Position numbers and translations under genes: made by a program | Notes under the pieces: model-generated | What the model saw: the letters and a program-made list of their open reading frames with translations, nothing else | The model's database searches: none | What the model was told of the DNA's origin: nothing | DNA from: a virus | Virus record (IMG/VR): IMGVR_UViG_3300022072_000174 | Location: 1-20,812 of that record | DNA length: 20,812 bases | Strand: one strand, 5' to 3' | Part shown: in pieces, positions 7,943-16,441 of the stretch | Position numbering within the stretch: position 1 is the stretch's first letter | Layout: every line of letters begins with the position of its first letter

Positions 7943-10900
7943 CTATGAATCTATTATTTCAAAAAAGTACCCAGTAGTGTCGACAGGTGTGGTTGCGTAA
8001 TTCACAGTTTCCTCAGCTAATGGATTAGTACATTGCTCGTACCTGTTTTTAGCTGCGCTTAAGCTAGAGCCCCAATACCATCCACCAGAACAATTTTCAC
8101 CGTTAAGCCTATCTATTGATATAGTAGCACTAGAAGAGGATAAAGCACCCCACGATAAATCATATATGTAAAAACCGTTATTAGAACCTGTTGATTGATT
8201 CTGTATTTCAATAAATGTAGCTCTTCCGTTTATTCCGCCGCTAACAACAACGTCTTCAACAGACGTAGGTATAACGCCAAAGTTTACATTAACTAGAGTA
8301 GTTATAGATTCTTGACCTCCATCTGTTACCTGAACTTGAACGCTATAAACATCAGCTTCTATATTACTCGGGCTTAAACTTCTTAGCACGCATGTAGAAA
8401 GAGTTTTACCTGATACTGTAGGCAGCGAAGTGTCTAAAACAAAGGTTCCAGGCACTAAGTCGCCGTTAGATCTAACTTCACTGTTAGCTACTATACCCCA
8501 ACTAAGGTCTTGCCAAGTGTTTGGGTTGGTGTCAGCGGCGCCATTTACAGCTGTCATAGTTTCTAAGTATACATCACCAGTGTTTTTTATAATAGTAAAT
8601 TCAGAAGGAGCAGGTGTTGTGTTATCCGCCGTCATCACTGGATTTAAGTTACCTAATGTTACGGTTTCAAAATATTCAGTCGTAACTCCATTGACTATAG
8701 ATTCAAAATTAAACCGCCATTGGTTTCTGTTGAAATCAGCAGCGTACCACGTTTGGTTTATAAATTCTTGAGTAACCTTTACATTGTATCTTTTCGTACC
8801 AGGCGTTGGTTCGTATAACGTGAAGTAGTTTGTACTGTTTTGAGGTACTGGATCATTGTCTGGGTTGACATTTATACTGTTTCCATTTATAACAGACTTT
8901 AATGTAAAACTAGTGATATCAGCAATAGGTATATCAGCCTGAAAACTATCTACTAATCTAAAGCTAGAATTAGAAATATTTTGACCAAGCTCTATGGATT
9001 CGCTAAAAGATTGAGTGTTAAAATCTTCGAGTCCAGCACCTGCATTAGATTGGTTAATGACTAAGTTGTTTATATCAGATATTAATCCAGCGGATGATGT
9101 TTCCCAGAATATATCTAACCTAGAGTCTACTGGTTTGGTTTCAAATATAGCTAAAGACTCAATGTCTTTGTATGATTTCAAAGAAAAGGATATAAGAGTA
9201 TTATTACTTACGGATATAGCTCTATTTAACGTAACAATTCCGGTCGATCCTCCAGTTATATTTACAACAACAAAATCTAAAACAGCTGGGTCAACAGGTG
9301 TTCCCTCTATAGCCGTTATCACACTACCTATTTCAACTGTACTGGATAAATTATCGTAAGGTACTTCAGTTTCCCCTGCGACAGCACTAGTAGATGTTAC
9401 AGAACCTGTTTCATCTATAAAACTGTTTTGTACTCCAAATTGATTACTACTTGACTGAGAAGTTATTATTTCAGCTATAAAAGGATTTGAATCAGATTTA
9501 AAAAAACCGTGAAAAGCATTAAGTGGACTAGTTATAGGTAAAACAGTGCCTAAAGACCCTTTAAAGTCATTTATATCAAACAAATCATACAGATCTTCGA
9601 TGGAAGATGTTGTAAAAGACAATCTATCAGGGTAGTATTGGTTATTATTCAAGTTATTATCTGCATTGACGTTGTTTTCAACTCTACCATACAACACTAC
9701 GGAGCTTCTAAAAGACTTATCCTGTGGCCCAACTTGAGATAGGTCTCTAGGTATCTTATTTATATTGTCGTTTAATAACGTAACAAAAGAAGTATTACTG
9801 TTTTTCACAGGACTAATATCGTTGGAGTCATAATTATAAGGAAGACCTTTCATAGCTCCAGCTGAGTAAATATTGTAGTACTCTTGCTCTGTCTGTTTAA
9901 CAACTATCTTATAGGAGTACCAACCTAAAGGGTTATAACTTATGCTATTAACATCACCATTGTAAAGTCCCGGTCCGTCAGGTGGTATAGGATCGTTTAA
10001 TGAAACTTTTAGTGAGTTTCCAGGCCATTCTACAGTATTAGTTCCTTCGTCTATATAAGGAGAATAAAGTGTAGATCCAATAAAACTAGCTTCTCCAATT
10101 TGTGGAATAGAACTTGTCTTATTAGATAGTATAACTGTTGATTGTCTACCGAATCTATCCGATAACACGAAGCCAACTTGATAGTTTCTATTAGTTTTTA
10201 AACTACTATTAGGGTATTCTACAATAGTAGTGGTTTTTCCATCATCACCGCTAGGGTTGAAAAATAAAATATCATCTGCTAATAAAGTTACTTCTTGGGT
10301 TAACGTTACTACATTTCCTATAAAACTAACCACTGTAAAAACCTCATCAGTTGGAAGCGTTTGGGATGTCATTATAGAACCTGTAGTTATAGCGTTGATA
10401 TTAGATGTTACGTTTATATTTAACACGAATGATGAAGTTACATCACTAACGACTCTAGCTTCTGCATTATCTAAATTGAATTCAGATTTGTCGCTGGAAT
10501 TTACATTGTAATTAAGTGAAGCTGGTGGTGTATGTTTATCTTGAAAGTTAGCATATGCAATTCTATTGCTTATTATTTCTTGACCAAGAGCTTTTACAGG
10601 TACTTTATCGTAAACTCTAGTAGTTTCTTTTGAAGGAAGGGTTTTATAAGGTTTTTTAGATTGATAAGAATAAACATAAACGCTATCAGTTCCTGATGTA
10701 AAATCTGTAGTTTTAGTATCTATGGTTTCTATAACTTTAATAGCTAATCCATCCGACTCTTTGTACAGAATATCTATACTATCCACGTGGTAGTCATTGT
10801 AAAAGCTGCTAACAGTGCTAGGTAGAGGTATTTGTAAATCTATATTGTTAACTTTGTTTTCCATAAAACTGACAACCGTAGAAGAATAAGCCTGTTGCTG

Positions 10901-12034
10901 ATCACCTTTGTCAAGTTCAGTATTTAAAAAATAACCATCCTGTTTAGGTATAAAACAAGGTTGAGTAAAAGGAGCTATTATAGAGTACTCTCCGTCATCA
11001 AACTTAAACCTGTAGCTGAATCTAACGAATTTATCTTCTAAAAAGCTAGGGTCTCCGTTGTAATCACTTACGTAGTAAGGGTTTGGACTAATAACTAAAA
11101 TAGGTAATTGGTTATTATTATCAAGCGTAATATCAACGCTTTTATTTAAAACTATTGTCCCTGCTGTGTAAGAGGTAACGACCTTAACGTCTAGAACGTC
11201 AACACCGTTTAATTGCAAAGGAACTACATCACCATCAACAATTCTTTTTACGAACATCCCAACCCTAGGCACGTTTGGATATACACTTATATTATTTAGA
11301 GAATCGTCAACACTAACGTTGACAGAGTTACTACTAACCGCGTCTGTGGTACAGTAACCACCGTTAGGTAGAAACTTACTAGCAACGTCTTTCATTGTTG
11401 TCTCGTACTCTCCAGGTACTAGTTCACTTTCTTTATACAAGCTTATAACGTCGTATGGATTGTATTTAGCTACAGATAAGTGATCCTCCGTAGAGTAATA
11501 AGTAGCGTTGTTCTGAGCAGTGTCTACGTTTATTTTTCTAGGTTGATTTCTATTGTCAGTCCAAAACAACAACTGTTCTAGTATGTTTACTCCAAATATT
11601 TTATTTTTTCTGGAAAAATTTAAAAAAGCTCCTTCAACCAGTTTTATAGCTATTGGCTGCTGTGGATTAAGCGCATTGATTTTGTATATAAAATGATTAG
11701 ATCCGGGAGCTGGGTTTACCCCTACTCCTCTTGGAATATAATCGTTAGGGCTATCAGTATAACTTCCATCGTTATCTGTTAGAAAAACATATATGGCACT
11801 ATTAACCTCATCTGTCAAATGACCTATAGAGAATAAATTGTCAACACCTGTTATTTCTATAAAATTAATGAAAACACTATTACCTAGTACACTTTCTAAA
11901 GCGCCAACATCTGAACCTTCTGATTTACTAATCTGAGCATTCAAAGCATTTCTGTATTCACCTGACGGTATTAACCTAGAGTCAAGATCCTTGTTCATCT
12001 TAGACTTTATAAAAGCATTTTTAACTTCAGCCAT
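7943..12034 (-). CDS. Giant tail hub / muzzle-type protein (1363 aa)
   Basis: The N-terminus (residues 5-50) carries the run KNAFIKSKMNKDLDSRLIPS, then GEYRNALNAQ and SEGSDVGALESVLGN. I associate this signature with the large tail protein of crAss-like and related marine podoviruses (tail-stabilisation or muzzle type). Further recognisable blocks are LLFWTDNRNQPRKINVDTA (156-174), SPLNAFHGFFKSDSNPFIAE (836-855) and ETKPVDSRLDIFWETSS (965-981). Three segments of similar beta pattern lie at about 235-315, 530-594 and 878-952. The C-terminal ~230 residues look like Ig/cadherin-type beta domains (YSVQVQVTDGG near 1230-1240) ending in a Cys-containing Trp-rich tip, a possible receptor-facing part. 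It starts six bases after the neck gene; the stop is TAG. Role in the distal tail is from family knowledge; domain limits are approximate. Confidence 0.72.
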   Translation of the reverse strand: MAEVKNAFIKSKMNKDLDSRLIPSGEYRNALNAQISKSEGSDVGALESVLGNSVFINFIEITGVDNLFSIGHLTDEVNSAIYVFLTDNDGSYTDSPNDYIPRGVGVNPAPGSNHFIYKINALNPQQPIAIKLVEGAFLNFSRKNKIFGVNILEQLLFWTDNRNQPRKINVDTAQNNATYYSTEDHLSVAKYNPYDVISLYKESELVPGEYETTMKDVASKFLPNGGYCTTDAVSSNSVNVSVDDSLNNISVYPNVPRVGMFVKRIVDGDVVPLQLNGVDVLDVKVVTSYTAGTIVLNKSVDITLDNNNQLPILVISPNPYYVSDYNGDPSFLEDKFVRFSYRFKFDDGEYSIIAPFTQPCFIPKQDGYFLNTELDKGDQQQAYSSTVVSFMENKVNNIDLQIPLPSTVSSFYNDYHVDSIDILYKESDGLAIKVIETIDTKTTDFTSGTDSVYVYSYQSKKPYKTLPSKETTRVYDKVPVKALGQEIISNRIAYANFQDKHTPPASLNYNVNSSDKSEFNLDNAEARVVSDVTSSFVLNINVTSNINAITTGSIMTSQTLPTDEVFTVVSFIGNVVTLTQEVTLLADDILFFNPSGDDGKTTTIVEYPNSSLKTNRNYQVGFVLSDRFGRQSTVILSNKTSSIPQIGEASFIGSTLYSPYIDEGTNTVEWPGNSLKVSLNDPIPPDGPGLYNGDVNSISYNPLGWYSYKIVVKQTEQEYYNIYSAGAMKGLPYNYDSNDISPVKNSNTSFVTLLNDNINKIPRDLSQVGPQDKSFRSSVVLYGRVENNVNADNNLNNNQYYPDRLSFTTSSIEDLYDLFDINDFKGSLGTVLPITSPLNAFHGFFKSDSNPFIAEIITSQSSSNQFGVQNSFIDETGSVTSTSAVAGETEVPYDNLSSTVEIGSVITAIEGTPVDPAVLDFVVVNITGGSTGIVTLNRAISVSNNTLISFSLKSYKDIESLAIFETKPVDSRLDIFWETSSAGLISDINNLVINQSNAGAGLEDFNTQSFSESIELGQNISNSSFRLVDSFQADIPIADITSFTLKSVINGNSINVNPDNDPVPQNSTNYFTLYEPTPGTKRYNVKVTQEFINQTWYAADFNRNQWRFNFESIVNGVTTEYFETVTLGNLNPVMTADNTTPAPSEFTIIKNTGDVYLETMTAVNGAADTNPNTWQDLSWGIVANSEVRSNGDLVPGTFVLDTSLPTVSGKTLSTCVLRSLSPSNIEADVYSVQVQVTDGGQESITTLVNVNFGVIPTSVEDVVVSGGINGRATFIEIQNQSTGSNNGFYIYDLSWGALSSSSATISIDRLNGENCSGGWYWGSSLSAAKNRYEQCTNPLAEETVNYATTPVDTTGYFFEIIDS
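9179..9403 (-). repeat. Beta module 3 within the giant tail protein
   Basis: Residues about 878-952. The pattern is a short strand, then GSVITAIEGTPV, then VVVNITGG, then GIVTLNRAISVSNNTLISF. It shares the final IVTLN...N..I.F pattern with the two other modules. The similarity is by eye at protein level only; the DNA is not obviously repeated. Confidence 0.4.
10253..10447 (-). repeat. Beta module 2 within the giant tail protein
   Basis: Residues about 530-594, with GSIMTSQTLPTDEVFTVVSF, then NVVTLTQEVTLLADDILFF. The G-S-[IV]-hydrophobic opening and the closing VTL...V....D.I.F strand pair match module 3. Confidence 0.4.
11090..11332 (-). repeat. Beta module 1 within the giant tail protein
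   Basis: Residues about 235-315, containing PRVGMFVKRIVDGDVVPLQL and TAGTIVLNKSVDITLDNNNQ. It is the longest and most divergent of the three modules; assignment rests on the closing TIVLNKSV...N pattern. Confidence 0.35.
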
Positions 12035-12040
12035 ATTATT

Positions 12041-13234
12041 TTATGATTTTATCCATTTAGATTTACCTCTCATTACTTGAGATATTTCCTCAAGCTTAAT
12101 GTTAGATAATCTTATTTTAGCATTTCTAAGTTTCGCTGTCTTCTCTCTACTTAGTCTATTGATAACATATTCTGGTTGACCAGATCTTGTAGACATTATA
12201 GCGTGGCTCATATAAGCATACATAGCTTCTTCCGCCATCTTAGGAACTTTAGTATCCAAGTCATACGCTAAACCATCAGAAACGTACTCTAAAATGATTA
12301 GACGGCTGACTAGATCGTTTGAAAAAGAAAAAGTATTTTGTCTTTCATTTATAGTGAACCAACCGTTAACTTGTGCTAACTTAGGATCTAATCCATAAGC
12401 CCCGCTTCTGGTTTGAACATTTCCAAACCCATCTACAATAGGTGATAAATCACTTTTAAGAGCATTGTTTATTTGCCAGTTTTTGGTTGAATCCCATCTT
12501 TCTTCAGTGATAGAAGTACCTAGTATATTGTTACCAAAGTTATCTTGAGTTGGTATACCGTTAGCGTCTTGTACAGGGTTTCTGTAAGGATTGCTAGTTA
12601 AAGTTGTAGGATATATAACATGTTTAATACCTGAATTATCAACCCAACTCATTTTTACATAGTTGACATAATCCTGAGGCATTGGCAAGCTTAAGCTTGG
12701 TGGTATGTTTAGCTCTTGAGATTTAATACTTTTTAAAGTATCGTAGCTAAACTCTTGCATTGCTCTTTTAGCAAAGAATATTAAGTCAGTTCTTTTTACA
12801 CTTGGTATTAATTTACCAGCACCAACATAAGCTACTAGAAAGTTATTTATAATGTCGTCAAGTTTAGTATAAGCGTATGATCCCCAGTTTTCCTGAACAG
12901 TGTCACCATAAGCATCTCTGTTACCAAAGTTACCTCCTGTGTCTGTTTTTAATTGAACTATCAAGCTAGTGTTTAAATCTAAGCCTCCATCAATTGAAAT
13001 TGTATTACCAGTAACAGTATATTCATCAATATACTCTGTGTATTCTAAAACACCAGCCGCTGCGGTATATAGCTTGAAGTTATTTAAAGCGTAGCTTGTT
13101 TCTAATGGGTCATAGCTTCCGAAAACTAATTCAGTATCAAATGTTGTAGTGAAAGAATTAACTCCAGCATCTGTGACTAAGAAGCTTTGAGATCCAGCGT
13201 AATACTGCTTATTGTTTTCTGTTATTAATGACAT
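12041..13234 (-). CDS. Neck / tail adaptor ring protein with N-terminal beta domain (397 aa)
   Basis: Two parts are visible. Residues about 14-98 form a beta-rich domain (FLVTDAGVNSFTTTFD, then DEYTVTGNTISIDGGLDLNT). It resembles the 'Ngv...Y' beta domains found in phage fibres and decorations. From about 121 comes the apparent core: KLDDIINNFLVAYVGAGKLI, VKRTDLIFFAKRAMQEFSYD, LKSIKSQEL, PQDYVNYVKMSWVD, HVIYPTTLTSNPY and TEERWDSTKNW. The core ends in a basic helical tail finishing RGKSKWIKS. I recall the core from head-tail connector proteins of crAss-like and uncultured marine phages; its exact ring position is not decidable here. It starts three bases after the preceding adaptor gene and ends six bases before the giant tail gene, consistent with joint assembly below the portal. 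The leader is AAATAAATAAAAAAAG-like; the stop is TAA. Confidence 0.7.
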   Translation of the reverse strand: MSLITENNKQYYAGSQSFLVTDAGVNSFTTTFDTELVFGSYDPLETSYALNNFKLYTAAAGVLEYTEYIDEYTVTGNTISIDGGLDLNTSLIVQLKTDTGGNFGNRDAYGDTVQENWGSYAYTKLDDIINNFLVAYVGAGKLIPSVKRTDLIFFAKRAMQEFSYDTLKSIKSQELNIPPSLSLPMPQDYVNYVKMSWVDNSGIKHVIYPTTLTSNPYRNPVQDANGIPTQDNFGNNILGTSITEERWDSTKNWQINNALKSDLSPIVDGFGNVQTRSGAYGLDPKLAQVNGWFTINERQNTFSFSNDLVSRLIILEYVSDGLAYDLDTKVPKMAEEAMYAYMSHAIMSTRSGQPEYVINRLSREKTAKLRNAKIRLSNIKLEEISQVMRGKSKWIKS

Positions 13235-13237
13235 CTA

Positions 13238-14029
13238 TTAGCTTTTTTTATTTATTTCGTTGTTCTGTATTTCTTGAGCAGCTACCTGTATAACCTGAGG
13301 GTCTCTAACTATAACGCCAGAGTAAAACAATATTCTAGTTATAACATCAACCTGTTCAGAGGCGTTTAACTCAAATTGTTGAGACAAATCACCACTAGTA
13401 GGAGGTGTTGTTGTTGAACTACTATATATATACTGGCCAAAAGAGCCATTATTATAACCCCATACTACATTTCTAGGTTTTCTTATAAAGCTAACATTAA
13501 CACTATCAGTAATGCTTACCGGTCTAACAGTTAGTTTATTGGATTCGTATAAGTAAGTTGGGAAAGCTTCAGTTGAAGCTGTTAAGGATGATTTTTCAAT
13601 ATTGTAAAAATCGTTACGTTGTAATCTTTGTATCTCTGTTGGGAAACCACTTGCTGGAGAATATATTGGCGTACCTAGTCTATAGAATGAGACTTCAGTA
13701 GCGTTAGCAGGTTCTGCCCCTGAATTTAAAACCGTATTGCCTTCAGCGTCTAGCACGGGTAAACTAAATTTACCATTGCCATACACGCAATCGCCACTTG
13801 TTTTAAAAGGAGATATTTTTTCGTCGATACTCATCTGTCTATCCGAGTAATCGTAATCTGATTGTGGCACTCGTAGTTGCTGGTTTAAGTCTTCAAAGTA
13901 TTGCTCGAATATATCAAGCTGTACTTGAGTAGCTGTTTTATTGAACTCGTCAGGGGTTACATAACCTCTCTGTTCTTTGTTCAGTATAAGCAGGACTGTC
14001 TTATATACTGTGTCTACGTTTATTGCCAT
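13238..14029 (-). CDS. Head-tail adaptor / ring protein (263 aa)
   Basis: The protein opens with MAINVDTVYKTVLLILNKEQ and RGYVTPDEFNKTATQVQLDI, then FEQYFEDLN, a helical N-terminal domain. A beta-rich middle follows (KFSLPVLD, ATEVSFYRLG, LYESNKLTVRPVSITDSVNV, SFIRKPRNVVWGY). A helical C-terminus (FELNASEQVDVITRILFYSG, then VIVRDPQVIQVAAQEIQNNE) closes it. I remember this helix-beta-helix layout from neck or ring proteins next to the portal in crAss-like and related short-tailed phages. The function is inferred from that and from its place between the head genes and the neck/tail genes. A terminator-like hairpin lies upstream at 14052-14073, and the leader reads AACAAATAAAAACA before ATG, so it may need its own promoter or depend on read-through. 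The stop is TAA. Confidence 0.68.
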   Translation of the reverse strand: MAINVDTVYKTVLLILNKEQRGYVTPDEFNKTATQVQLDIFEQYFEDLNQQLRVPQSDYDYSDRQMSIDEKISPFKTSGDCVYGNGKFSLPVLDAEGNTVLNSGAEPANATEVSFYRLGTPIYSPASGFPTEIQRLQRNDFYNIEKSSLTASTEAFPTYLYESNKLTVRPVSITDSVNVSFIRKPRNVVWGYNNGSFGQYIYSSSTTTPPTSGDLSQQFELNASEQVDVITRILFYSGVIVRDPQVIQVAAQEIQNNEINKKS

Positions 14030-14050
14030 TGTTTTTATTTGTTATAATAT
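14030..14050 (-). promoter_or_regulatory. A/T-rich leader before the adaptor gene
   Basis: In the minus-strand direction this reads ATATTATAACAAATAAAAAC just before ATG. It lacks any GGAGG-like element, and the A-rich run is of the kind used for ribosome entry in Bacteroidota. It also directly follows the 14052-14073 hairpin. A promoter here cannot be shown. Confidence 0.35.
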
Positions 14051-14051
14051 A

Positions 14052-14073
14052 AAGGCCCGAGTTAACGAGCCCT
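14052..14073 (-). terminator. Terminator-like hairpin after the 273-residue gene
   Basis: In the transcribed strand an 8-bp stem (AGGGCUCG paired with CGGGCCUU, including U-G and G-U wobbles) closes a six-base loop UUAACU. It is followed by U and A-rich sequence UAUAUUAUAAC rather than a clean U-run. It sits in a 60-base gap, long for this genome. It could be an attenuating terminator or an mRNA-stability or processing element. Confidence 0.5.
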
Positions 14074-14089
14074 ATATTAGTATTACATG

Positions 14090-14911
14090 TTATGAGAACT
14101 TTTTCTCAATTGATCTGTATATTTCTAAACCTTCATCGGTCTTGAAGAATGCTGCCATAGCAGAGTAAGGGTGTTCGTCGAAAGGAACTGTCATTAGTTT
14201 TCTTCCATTAGAACCCCAAGTAAATGTTCTTTGATCTTGAGCTAATTTAATAATCCCAAATTCAACTGCTTTAATAGCAAAGTTTCTTAAAGGAACGTTA
14301 TCATCAGACGCTAAGTCTAAGAACAGTTCTGGTTGACTTCTAGAAAACAATAACAAGTCTCTTCTAAGCTCCTTAGAACTCATCTTATCTACCTTAGATC
14401 CGATCTCAACTCTCATTATTGCTTCAGCCATATCAATATCCATTTCTCTCGCTGCCGTCATAGCGTCTACCTGTAAAGATAAAACATCAAGTTCTTCTGC
14501 GGCGATTTGTGTAGGTTTGAATTCATTATAAATTCTACCTTTTAATGGATGGTATATTGATAATAATTTTTGTAAGCTTTGTTTTTGTTTAGGCACGGTT
14601 AAAATACCGTCCTTAAAAACAATATGACCTAATGTTGCTTCTCCTTTTTGGTCTTCAACAAACACAGACGCTTGATTAGTAGCGTATCTTATTTCTTTTT
14701 GATTACCTGACGCTTCGTCAAAGTACAGTAGAGAGTGTTTTAGTGTATGTTTTGAAGGTATTGTCATAGTTAGAGGACTCATTCCTCTAGCTAATATATA
14801 CGTTCTGTCTTTTATTTCCCACGTTGGTTTTGGTGGCGTAGCAACTTTAATAGGTTCTACGATTGCCTGAGGTGCCACCTCGGTTTTCTTAGCTGTAGCT
14901 TGTTTTGCCAT
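14090..14911 (-). CDS. Conserved-looking head-module protein of unknown function (273 aa)
   Basis: I cannot name the family. A low-complexity Ala/Lys/Pro N-terminus (residues 1-30) leads into TWEIKDRTYILARGMSPLTM, then LLYFDEASGNQKEIRYATNQ and IVFKDGILTVPKQKQSLQKL, a beta-rich part. From about residue 135 it is helical (IAAEELDVLSLQVDAMTAAR), with SSKELRRDLLLFSRSQPELF, and ends AAFFKTDEGLEIYRSIEKKF. I have an uncertain memory of similar proteins next to capsid genes in uncultured marine phages. Position straight after the major capsid gene suggests a head accessory, decoration or head-completion role, but this is only inference. The gene is set off on both sides by hairpins, unlike any other here, suggesting separate dosage control. 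The leader TTTTATCATATT precedes ATG; the stop is TAA. Confidence 0.7.
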   Translation of the reverse strand: MAKQATAKKTEVAPQAIVEPIKVATPPKPTWEIKDRTYILARGMSPLTMTIPSKHTLKHSLLYFDEASGNQKEIRYATNQASVFVEDQKGEATLGHIVFKDGILTVPKQKQSLQKLLSIYHPLKGRIYNEFKPTQIAAEELDVLSLQVDAMTAAREMDIDMAEAIMRVEIGSKVDKMSSKELRRDLLLFSRSQPELFLDLASDDNVPLRNFAIKAVEFGIIKLAQDQRTFTWGSNGRKLMTVPFDEHPYSAMAAFFKTDEGLEIYRSIEKKFS

Positions 14912-14949
14912 AATATGATAAAATTAAATAGTTTGTTAAAGGTAATAGT

Positions 14950-14974
14950 TACCCCCGTTGATATAACGAGGGTA
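14950..14974 (-). terminator. Strong 10-bp hairpin just downstream of the capsid gene
   Basis: In the transcribed strand UACCCUCGUU pairs with AACGGGGGUA (one U-G wobble) around a five-base loop AUAUC. It begins 15 bases after the capsid stop codon. The sequence after it (ACUAUUACCUUUAAC) has no continuous U-run, so full termination is doubtful. Partial termination or 3'-end protection of the abundant capsid mRNA are both possible. Confidence 0.55.
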
Positions 14975-14989
14975 AAGATTACATAATAA

Positions 14990-16441
14990 TTATACTCCTT
15001 GAAATAATACGAAGTTATTAGCTGCTTGTACACATAAACATCTTTCAGATAAGAAGTTTACTTCCATTGCATCTAAGTCAGAAGACATTGCTCCACCAGC
15101 AGAACCAGTTAACCAAGTTTTCATTCTTCTGTCATCAGCTTGAGAAGCTCTATATCTAACGTGTAAAAATGGACGTCTGATATTAGTTCCTAAGATTTGA
15201 TCATAAACAGTAGAAGTTCCAGCAGGAACTAAAACACCTTCAACACTAGCTACAGCTCCTTGGATTGCTCCACGAGTTGATGCATCGTTTAAGTATTTCC
15301 AGTCAGTCTTGTAAAAGTCGTAAGATCCACGTCTAAAACCAGAGAAACCTAAGTTCAATGCCATATCTTCGCTGTTTTCAAATACACCGTAAGAACTACC
15401 ACCTGCGTAATTAGTACCAGATCCAACACCAGCTAACATATCATCAAAGTCTAAAGATGTTTGTCTGTTTAAGAATAACATGTTTTCTTCAATTGCACCC
15501 TGTGTATCTAAGTTTTTCAAGATCTCATCAAAAGTAGCTAAACCACCTGCAGCAGTAAATCCTACATTTGTATTACCTCTATCTTTGATAGCAGCAAATA
15601 AACCTTGTGTTCCTTTAACACTAGTAGCAGCTGCTCCAGTAGCTAATTCTCCTTCTACTACAGCCATTTCTAAATAGTCTTCGAAACGTAATCTAGTTTC
15701 AGATTCAGCTTTCAAATACCATAAGTACCCTCCAGTTCCATCTTCGGTAGCAACTTCAACCCATCCAATCTGCGCCATGTCAGAACCAGATACAACAAAC
15801 TTGTTTCTAATAATGATAGGTGAGTTAGAGAATTGTGTGAAAGAAGGGTTTACTGTCTTGTAACCTGAAATATCTCCAGCTCCAGTAGAGTTGGTAACAG
15901 ATACTCCTTTGTCATATTCAGAACCGTATACAAAAATCTTCAATCCAGAAGATGCAAAACCAGTTAAATCAGCAGCTGTGTAAGGAGCTACTAATAAAGT
16001 TGCTAAAGACGCAGTTTGAGAAGACTCAATAACTAAAGCTTTGATCTCAACTCCAGCAGGATCTAAGATTACGATGGTTTGGTTTTTAGAAATAACATTT
16101 TCTACAAAGTCTTTTCCAGTTCCACCTACAACAAATGTTAATTCATTCGCTGTTGCTGTTGTAGAAACATCATTGTAAGCTACGTGTAATCTATTTTGTT
16201 CAGACCAAATTACTTGATCAGAAGACATTGGCATTTCAGCTCCAACCATACGTAAGAATCCAGATAAAGTTCTGTTTCCGTAACGCTCTACTTCTTGTTC
16301 GTAGATCTCAGGTAAATACTGTTGTGCAAATGAATTTGAATCTCCATCTCCTGATCCTCCGTTAAAAGAAAGGTAGTTAGATTCTAATAATTGTTGTTTT
16401 TGACTCGGTTTAATTGAACCGAATGTTGGTGTTAATGCCAT
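14990..16441 (-). CDS. Major capsid protein, HK97-type, crAss-like
   Basis: The 483-residue protein lies directly after the probable scaffold, the usual place. Residues 39-94 include AQQYLPEIYEQEVERYGNRT, LSGFLRMVGAEMPMSSDQVI and WSEQNRLHVAY, blocks I associate with crAss-like major capsid proteins. Residues about 97-175 form a separate beta-rich insertion (LTFVVGGTGKDFVENVISKN, then TIVILDPAGVEIKALV). The helical backbone and periphery follow (WYLKAESETRLRFEDYLEMA at 241-260). The C-terminus has RPFLHVRYRASQADDR and ends LSERCLCVQAANNFVLFQGV. It is not visibly cleaved; no prohead protease is in the window. The leader AAAATTTAAAAACAAGAATT lacks a Shine-Dalgarno. A strong hairpin follows the TAA stop. 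Capsid identity rests on context and recalled motifs. Confidence 0.85.
   Translation of the reverse strand: MALTPTFGSIKPSQKQQLLESNYLSFNGGSGDGDSNSFAQQYLPEIYEQEVERYGNRTLSGFLRMVGAEMPMSSDQVIWSEQNRLHVAYNDVSTTATANELTFVVGGTGKDFVENVISKNQTIVILDPAGVEIKALVIESSQTASLATLLVAPYTAADLTGFASSGLKIFVYGSEYDKGVSVTNSTGAGDISGYKTVNPSFTQFSNSPIIIRNKFVVSGSDMAQIGWVEVATEDGTGGYLWYLKAESETRLRFEDYLEMAVVEGELATGAAATSVKGTQGLFAAIKDRGNTNVGFTAAGGLATFDEILKNLDTQGAIEENMLFLNRQTSLDFDDMLAGVGSGTNYAGGSSYGVFENSEDMALNLGFSGFRRGSYDFYKTDWKYLNDASTRGAIQGAVASVEGVLVPAGTSTVYDQILGTNIRRPFLHVRYRASQADDRRMKTWLTGSAGGAMSSDLDAMEVNFLSERCLCVQAANNFVLFQGV

Noticed and set aside
8430-10511. Plus-strand open frames opposite the giant tail gene (8430-8771, 9015-9359, 10230-10511)
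   Set aside because: They are antisense shadows of a well-supported minus-strand gene with no independent leader or protein motif.
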